A DNA stretch of 10,034 bases from TMED161 sp964532515. Its GTDB lineage: Bacteria; Fidelibacterota; Marinisomatia; SCGC-AAA003-L08; D37C17. A program made the translations under genes and the position numbers. Shown here one piece after another: positions 6,143 through 10,034 of the stretch. Location: NCBI GenBank assembly GCA_964532515.1, contig CAZHKH010000054.1, positions 1-10,034 on the forward strand, in the 5' to 3' direction. Position 1 is the first letter of the stretch, and each line of letters opens with the position of its first letter. The notes under the pieces were generated by a model. That model saw only the letters and a program-made list of their open reading frames with translations. It did no database searches and had not been told where the DNA came from.

Positions 6143-6898
6143 TTATGCTTGAGCCAGAATCTTATTAATCTGCAATATTTTTGGTTTGAAACGATTATGC
6201 TTAATTTTATCATGAACATTCATCATACCCATGCAGTATTTACTAAATCTCATTTCTGGGATTTTAAAGTTACGTAAAATCTTGATAAAATCTGATTTAC
6301 AATTATATTTTTCTTGTTTGATTTCTGAAACGACTAATTCATTAAATATTTTACTCCCATTTCCATTTAATGTGGAGATATTAGTATCGATGGTTAGGCG
6401 TTCATTTAAATTTTTATCAGCTAGCGTGATACGAGAAAATTGAACATCCAATGTTGGAGAAAGTTGATTGGACGACAGTCCAATTATTTGAGATATCAAT
6501 TGCTCTTCTTGCGTGCCAATACAGCCATCGAACCCATCAACCACCAAACGTTTTTTTAGAGTACGGTTTTTATTGTTTTTGATTTTGATTTCAAAAAATG
6601 GATTAGGGCTACTGCTATACTTTCTCACTCTCACTTTAAAACGTTTTCTACTCTCATTGTGATGCTGATTATAAAATAAAAAATCATCGGTATCATAATA
6701 GGTATTTTCATATTTGAATATAGAACAATTTTCAATCTCTAATATTCTATAGAAGGGTTTTATTTTTTCTAATATTAAGGGGAGCTGGATTTCATTGAAT
6801 ACAAATTTTGTATCGTGGCGGTCAAGCAGCTTTACTTGATCCAATTGATTCAATGAAATGGTTTCAAAGTCATTTAGTGATTTTTTTAATATAGACAT
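6143..6898 (-). CDS. VTC-domain polyphosphate polymerase-like protein
   Basis: This protein of 251 residues matches the VTC domain (PF09359), a triphosphate-tunnel fold related to the catalytic part of yeast Vtc4, which makes inorganic polyphosphate from ATP. Visible signatures are DRHDTKF (residues 26-32), YENTYYDTDD (63-72), the basic strand RKRFKVRVRK (84-93), the acidic-basic strand FEIKIK (102-107), a KKR at 115-117, and a later SEIKQEKY strand. These supply the alternating Arg/Lys and Glu residues that line the tunnel and hold metal. There is no SPX domain, which is usual in bacteria. The start is the ATG at 6898 because AAGGA lies 4 bases upstream; in-frame ATG at 6913 and GTG at 6922 have no ribosome site and overlap the previous gene. 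The gene sits 7 bases after the lamin-tail gene and 15 before DUF4956. Activity is inferred from fold only. Confidence 0.88.
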   Translation of the reverse strand: MSILKKSLNDFETISLNQLDQVKLLDRHDTKFVFNEIQLPLILEKIKPFYRILEIENCSIFKYENTYYDTDDFLFYNQHHNESRKRFKVRVRKYSSSPNPFFEIKIKNNKNRTLKKRLVVDGFDGCIGTQEEQLISQIIGLSSNQLSPTLDVQFSRITLADKNLNERLTIDTNISTLNGNGSKIFNELVVSEIKQEKYNCKSDFIKILRNFKIPEMRFSKYCMGMMNVHDKIKHNRFKPKILQINKILAQA

Positions 6899-6902
6899 TT
6901 TA

Positions 6903-6907
6903 TCCTT
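6903..6907 (-). promoter_or_regulatory. Ribosome binding site deciding the VTC gene start
   Basis: AAGGA on the - strand lies 4 bases before the ATG at 6898 and overlaps the TAA of the lamin-tail gene. The alternative starts 15 and 24 bases upstream have no such site. Confidence 0.65.
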
Positions 6908-7490
6908 ATTCATTGACAACACTATTTATTTCACCTGGTGTTCCACCATTTTCATTAGATGCATCCCAATTTTCTCCCAAAGCATTATCTAGAGATGAAT
7001 CAATAAGTTCAAGGGTTGGTCCATAGCCATCAGGGTCTATCGGCCAAGGCGCAATGTCATCATACTCCACTCCATCGACCAATATCCCATCAGGGTCAAA
7101 TAATCTAATAAGCTCTCCAGCGCCGTTTAATCCAAATTCTAAATCACCCAGCGTGTTAGATACACTAGAAAATATTTGGGAGAACACATCTAAATTTTGA
7201 CATAGCACCAGATAGCCCCCCGGAGCTAGAATTATGTTCTCAGGAAACGTAAAAATATTATCCTCATCTCTAAATTCCCAAAGGCTCATTTCAATGGCTT
7301 GATTCGTTGGATTGTATAATTCGATCCAATCGCTTGTATTTAAATTTGAATCTGAAGGGGAGTTATAGTTAATCTCATTGATGACTATCCCATAATTAGC
7401 ACTATCAGGATTATCATCAGGATTATCAGAGATGTCTGTGATAATATTTTCACAGCCAAAAAGGAATAATATTAATAATAGTTTTTTCAT
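6906..7490 (-). CDS. Lamin-tail domain lipoprotein
   Basis: This protein has 194 residues. The N terminus MKKLLLILFLFGC is a lipoprotein signal with lipobox LFGC; Cys13 would be lipidated and the next residue is Glu. An acidic Asp/Asn/Pro/Ser-rich linker follows to about residue 32. The rest is one lamin-tail domain (LTD, PF00932): VINEINYNSP, DWIELYNPTNQAIEMSLWEF, FPENIILAPGGYLVLCQN, LIRLFDPDGILVDGVEYDD, ending in GENWDASNENGGTPGEINS. Bacterial LTDs are Ig-like extracellular modules, often found with nucleases or CotH-type proteins; here it stands alone. It is the first gene of the - strand operon. No good ribosome site is seen before the ATG, but the lipoprotein signal makes the start convincing. 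It is likely anchored in the periplasm or on the outer membrane and may act as a scaffold. There is no catalytic motif. Confidence 0.88.
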   Translation of the reverse strand: MKKLLLILFLFGCENIITDISDNPDDNPDSANYGIVINEINYNSPSDSNLNTSDWIELYNPTNQAIEMSLWEFRDEDNIFTFPENIILAPGGYLVLCQNLDVFSQIFSSVSNTLGDLEFGLNGAGELIRLFDPDGILVDGVEYDDIAPWPIDPDGYGPTLELIDSSLDNALGENWDASNENGGTPGEINSVVNE

Positions 7491-7727
7491 AAAAATAATC
7501 TAGAAAATATACAAAATAAGATAGCGTGTATAAAAGAGGTTCTAATTTCACTATCAATCTAGTGGATTTTTTCATTTTTATTACTTAAGTTTCAAAGTAG
7601 CCCTGTAGGCTATTTCTTGGAGGAGAAAATTAATTATTAGTTTTATGGCCGCTTTCTTTAGCGTGCGCCTATTTCATTTCTATCTAAGATTAGTAATAAA
7701 ATAATTACAACAATCAGGAGGAGACCC
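7491..7727. promoter_or_regulatory. Divergent intergenic region with potential leader hairpins
   Basis: This 237-bp AT-rich region lies between the divergent lamin-tail lipoprotein and the giant lamin-tail gene, and should hold promoters for both. On the + strand a hairpin with an 8-bp stem (one G-U pair) and loop CTGTA lies at 7595-7615. A second one at 7647-7669 has inner stem CGCT/AGCG and outer GGC/GCC with a 3-base bulge. A shorter inverted repeat, CACTA/TAGTG, is at 7549-7564. GGAGGAG at 7619-7625 resembles a ribosome site but has no usable start after it. I recognise no known riboswitch class. The hairpins may form a structured 5' leader. Confidence 0.4.
7716..7723 (+). promoter_or_regulatory. 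Strong ribosome binding site of the giant lamin-tail protein
   Basis: AGGAGGAG lies 4 bases before the ATG at 7728. It is a full consensus Shine-Dalgarno sequence, fixes the start, and suggests high translation. Confidence 0.88.
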
Positions 7728-10034
7728 ATGAAGAAACTCATTTCTTTTTTAACTTTATCAATAGTATGTTCAACATATCTATTGGCAGATGTCTTTATGA
7801 CAGAGCTAACAGATCCGCAAAACTCAAGTGATGCAGGAAGATACGTTGAACTTCATAACAATGGTGATGACGCTGTTGATTTATCAGCTGGTTGGGCGCT
7901 TGTGAGATGGACCAATGGAAATGCAGATCCACAAACACCAAAGCCTTTAACAGGAACAATCGATGCAGGTGGTTTCTATATTATTTGCAATGATGCAGAT
8001 AAATTTTCTACAACCTATGGTGGAACCTGTGATCAGGATATTGGAACGGGTGGCCCTGCAGATTCTAACGGTGATGACAATGTTGCTCTACTAGGAGTAG
8101 ATGGTGGCATCGTAGATATGTTTGGTGTTGCGGGTGAAGATGGAACAGGCACAGGCCATGAATTTGAAGATGGAAGAGCGGAGAGAGCCGAAGGCAATGC
8201 CACAGCTTCTGCGACATGGGATGAAGCTGGCTGGAACATTGATAATGATTCAGGTGGCGGTGATGGGAATCAATATGCCCCCGAAGGATTTGATCCAGGT
8301 GAGTGGATAGGTGCAGATGTAGGTGGTGATGATGGTGGCAGCGCCTCTTGCGATGATGATTCAGCCTGCAACACAGGAGCTGATGCTGACTGTGAGTACG
8401 CAGATGATGGGTTTGATTGCGATGGAAACCACGTAGTTTACGCGGGAAATATGTATTTTTCACCTAGCGACCTTTCAATTGATGTAGGTGCTACGGTAGT
8501 ATGGATAAATGAAGGTGGAACCCATGATGTGGTCGTTGAGAGTGGACCTGAATTATTTGGGTTTGCGGACTGTGTAGGCCCATGTGAAATTGGTAGCCAC
8601 ACATTTACACTTGCTGGTTATTATGAATATATTTGCAGCATTGGAAACCACGCGGCAAGTGGCATGACAGGCACTGTTACCGTAGGAACGGGTGGATGCA
8701 CTGATGATACTGCATCTAACTATAATGCAGATGCAGATTTTGACGATGACTCATGCACATACCCTCAGCCAGCTGCTAACTTATTTTTCTCAGAGCACGC
8801 TGAAGGTTCAAGTAGCAATAAATACTTTGAAGTATACAATGCATCAGATGCAGATGTCAGTCTGAATGACTATGTATTTGTAAATTGTAGTAATGGATGT
8901 GATGACTGGGAATACACAAACTCATTTGCGGCTGATGCAGTAATCGCTGCTGGTGATGTGTACGCAGTGTGTCACTCAAGTTTTGCAGGTGATTTAAGTT
9001 TATGCGATGAGACACGAACGCTCTATCACAATGGTGATGATGCTCAGGGTCTAATGCATACAACAGATGGCTTGCTAGATGTATTTGGTGCGATTGGTGA
9101 TGACCCAGGAAGTGGCTGGGAAGTTGCTGGAGTTGCAGATGCAACAAAAGATCACACCCTAATTAGAAAAGCAACAGTCACATCAGGAAATACAGATTGG
9201 GCGTCATCTGCTGGAACCAGTTCTGATGATTCAGAGTGGATTGTGCTTGACCAAAATACATGGGACTATTTAGGCTCTCATCCACATGATTTTAGTACAG
9301 CTGGCTGTATGGACTCAGAAGCTTGCAACTACGATGAAAGTGCAACTGAGGACGATGGTAGCTGTCTTTATAATGATTGCTTAGGTGAGTGTGGTGGCGA
9401 TGCAGTCGTTGATGATTGCGGAGAATGTCAAGGCGACGGGACTGCTTGCCTTGTGAGCGTTACTTTCTCTGTTGACATGAACATTGAGGGGGTTGTTGGT
9501 GATATCAAGCTACGTACCTCCACAGTGAACGGTGAATACAATCCAAGTGATTGGTTTGTTATGGATGACAGTGATGGTGATCTAGTTTACACTCATACGC
9601 TAACATTATCTAGCGGAGTTGAATATGGATATAATTTCAACAACAGTGATGGCTCTGGCTATGAATCAGGGTCTGGGCTTGGTGATTGCGCCGGTGGAAA
9701 CTATGGTAACGACCGATACGTAACCCCATCTTCTGATGGCGATGTTCTTGATACTGTATGCTGGGAATCATGTGATGCATGTCCAGAGGTAATCCCTGGA
9801 TGTATGGATGAAGCAGCTCTGAACTATGATCCAAACGCGACAGAGGATGATGGCTCCTGTATCTATGATTGGCCAGAAGCTGATAATCTCTTTTTCTCAG
9901 AGTATGCTGAGGGATCAAGTAATAACAAATATCTTGAGATTTACAATGCAACCGATGGCGATGTTGATATGAGTGGATACTCATTATCCAGTTGCTCAAA
10001 TGGTTGTGATGATGGAGTTAGCTGGGATTATCCT
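7728..10034 (+). CDS. Giant secreted protein with lamin-tail domains, cupredoxin domain and GC..DDGSC motifs (3' end outside window)
   Basis: The frame is open for all 769 codons to the window edge with no stop. Residues 1-20 (MKKLISFLTLSIVCSTYLLA) are a signal peptide. A first lamin-tail domain (about 21-195) has ELTDPQ, GRYVELHNNGDDAVDLS and AGGFYIICN. An Asp/Gly/Cys linker follows, then a cupredoxin domain (about 235-322) with type 1 copper ligands His266 (GGTHDV), Cys303 (YICS), His308 (GNH) and Met313 (SGM). Next come a GC..DDGSC motif (323-345), a second lamin-tail domain (about 351-522, NLFFSEHAEGSSSNKYFEVYN), a second motif (526-548), and a Cys motif CGGDAVVDDCGECQGDG. A beta domain (about 576-685, VSVTFSVDMN then GDLVYTHTLTL) resembles carbohydrate-binding-like modules. 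A third motif (691-713) and a truncated third lamin-tail domain from 720 end the visible part. A type IX sorting signal is expected beyond the window but is not seen. The likely location is the cell surface; the function is unknown. Confidence 0.9.
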   Translation, partial: MKKLISFLTLSIVCSTYLLADVFMTELTDPQNSSDAGRYVELHNNGDDAVDLSAGWALVRWTNGNADPQTPKPLTGTIDAGGFYIICNDADKFSTTYGGTCDQDIGTGGPADSNGDDNVALLGVDGGIVDMFGVAGEDGTGTGHEFEDGRAERAEGNATASATWDEAGWNIDNDSGGGDGNQYAPEGFDPGEWIGADVGGDDGGSASCDDDSACNTGADADCEYADDGFDCDGNHVVYAGNMYFSPSDLSIDVGATVVWINEGGTHDVVVESGPELFGFADCVGPCEIGSHTFTLAGYYEYICSIGNHAASGMTGTVTVGTGGCTDDTASNYNADADFDDDSCTYPQPAANLFFSEHAEGSSSNKYFEVYNASDADVSLNDYVFVNCSNGCDDWEYTNSFAADAVIAAGDVYAVCHSSFAGDLSLCDETRTLYHNGDDAQGLMHTTDGLLDVFGAIGDDPGSGWEVAGVADATKDHTLIRKATVTSGNTDWASSAGTSSDDSEWIVLDQNTWDYLGSHPHDFSTAGCMDSEACNYDESATEDDGSCLYNDCLGECGGDAVVDDCGECQGDGTACLVSVTFSVDMNIEGVVGDIKLRTSTVNGEYNPSDWFVMDDSDGDLVYTHTLTLSSGVEYGYNFNNSDGSGYESGSGLGDCAGGNYGNDRYVTPSSDGDVLDTVCWESCDACPEVIPGCMDEAALNYDPNATEDDGSCIYDWPEADNLFFSEYAEGSSNNKYLEIYNATDGDVDMSGYSLSSCSNGCDDGVSWDYP
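8430..8693 (+). other. Cupredoxin (type 1 copper) domain within the giant protein
   Basis: The domain runs from HVVYAGNMYFSPSDLSI through VTVGTG. It has the plastocyanin/halocyanin-like layout: FSPSDLSIDVGATVVWINEG, first ligand in THDV, hydrophobic SHTFTLAGYYEYIC, then Cys-x4-His-x4-Met. All four ligand types are present, so copper binding is plausible. Such domains normally carry one electron between partners; inside a surface adhesin-like protein the role is uncertain and may be structural. Confidence 0.82.
8694..8762 (+). repeat. GC..NY...A..DDSC motif, copy 1 of 3
   Basis: This is a 23-residue unit with GCTDDTASNYN and a DDDSCTY ending. Copies 2 (9303-9371) and 3 (9798-9866) are exactly the same length. 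Copies 1 and 3 stand directly before a lamin-tail domain, and copy 2 stands before the CGGDAVVDDCGECQGDG stretch. The paired Cys suggest a small disulfide-locked linker. The motif is familiar from extracellular proteins of marine FCB bacteria. Confidence 0.85.
9303..9371 (+). repeat. GC..NY...A..DDGSC motif, copy 2 of 3
   Basis: This 23-residue unit reads GCMDSEACNYDESATEDDGS and then CLY. It has an extra Cys (EACNY) not found in the other two copies. Confidence 0.87.
9798..9866 (+). repeat. GC..NY...A..DDGSC motif, copy 3 of 3
   Basis: This 23-residue unit reads GCMDEAALNYDPNATEDDGS and then CIY, the closest of the three to the common form. It directly precedes the third lamin-tail domain. 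Confidence 0.88.

Noticed and set aside
7645..7704. A 19-codon leader peptide (MAAFFSVRLF...) before the giant gene
   Set aside because: The nearest ribosome-like site (GGAGGAG, 7619-7625) is about 19 bases from the ATG, too far, and the peptide has no run of a regulatory amino acid.
8033..9999. - strand and shifted open frames over the giant lamin-tail gene
   Set aside because: The products are His/Leu/Gln-rich antisense readings of Asp/Gly codons. The + strand frame from 7728 is continuous and full of recognisable domains.
1..10034. Reassigned genetic code with TGA as an amino acid
   Set aside because: The pyruvate kinase ends at TGA in the expected place, and other large frames, including 769 codons from 7728, contain no in-frame TGA.

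Overview
The window looks like a scaffold piece from an uncultured marine bacterium of the FCB superphylum. Candidatus Neomarinimicrobia (SAR406) or a close relative is my best guess. The reasons are the AT-rich DNA, long Asp/Gly/Cys-rich secreted proteins with GC..NY...A..DDGSC motifs, lamin-tail domains, a dockerin-like pair, and a C-terminal type IX-like sorting domain beginning YPNPFNPSTT. A 59-base run of N shows that this is a scaffolded draft assembly. Taxonomy is inferred from style only.

Layout. (1) Bases 1-1404, + strand: the 3' part of pyruvate kinase, then a queuosine-precursor transporter whose start overlaps the kinase stop (ATGA). (2) Bases 1510-4239, + strand: one large secreted Cys-rich protein. 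It runs in a single frame but is interrupted by the N gap and by two in-frame TGA codons (2110 and 2557). It has a signal peptide, repeated small disulfide-rich modules, a dockerin-like pair and a sorting domain, and it ends at a strong rho-independent terminator (4272-4302). (3) Bases 4340-4825, + strand: a small exported, probably outer-membrane protein. (4) Bases 7490-4833, - strand: a tight four-gene operon coding for a lamin-tail lipoprotein, a VTC-type polyphosphate polymerase domain protein, a DUF4956 membrane protein and a DUF2490-like outer-membrane protein. (5) Bases 7728-10034, + strand: a very large secreted protein, open for 769 codons and running off the window. It carries three lamin-tail domains, a cupredoxin domain with an apparently complete type 1 copper site, three GC..DDGSC motifs and a possible carbohydrate-binding-like beta domain.

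How the parts may work together. The two housekeeping genes at the left form one unit. The rest is about the cell envelope and surface. The - strand operon combines a presumed inorganic polyphosphate polymerase with a membrane partner, a periplasm-facing or surface lipoprotein and a predicted beta-barrel, so an envelope-associated polyphosphate (or other nucleotide-dependent polymer) function is a reasonable hypothesis. The divergent giant gene shares the lamin-tail fold with the first gene of that operon, and a 237-bp region with potential RNA hairpins separates them. No RNA genes, CRISPR arrays or insertion sequences were recognised.
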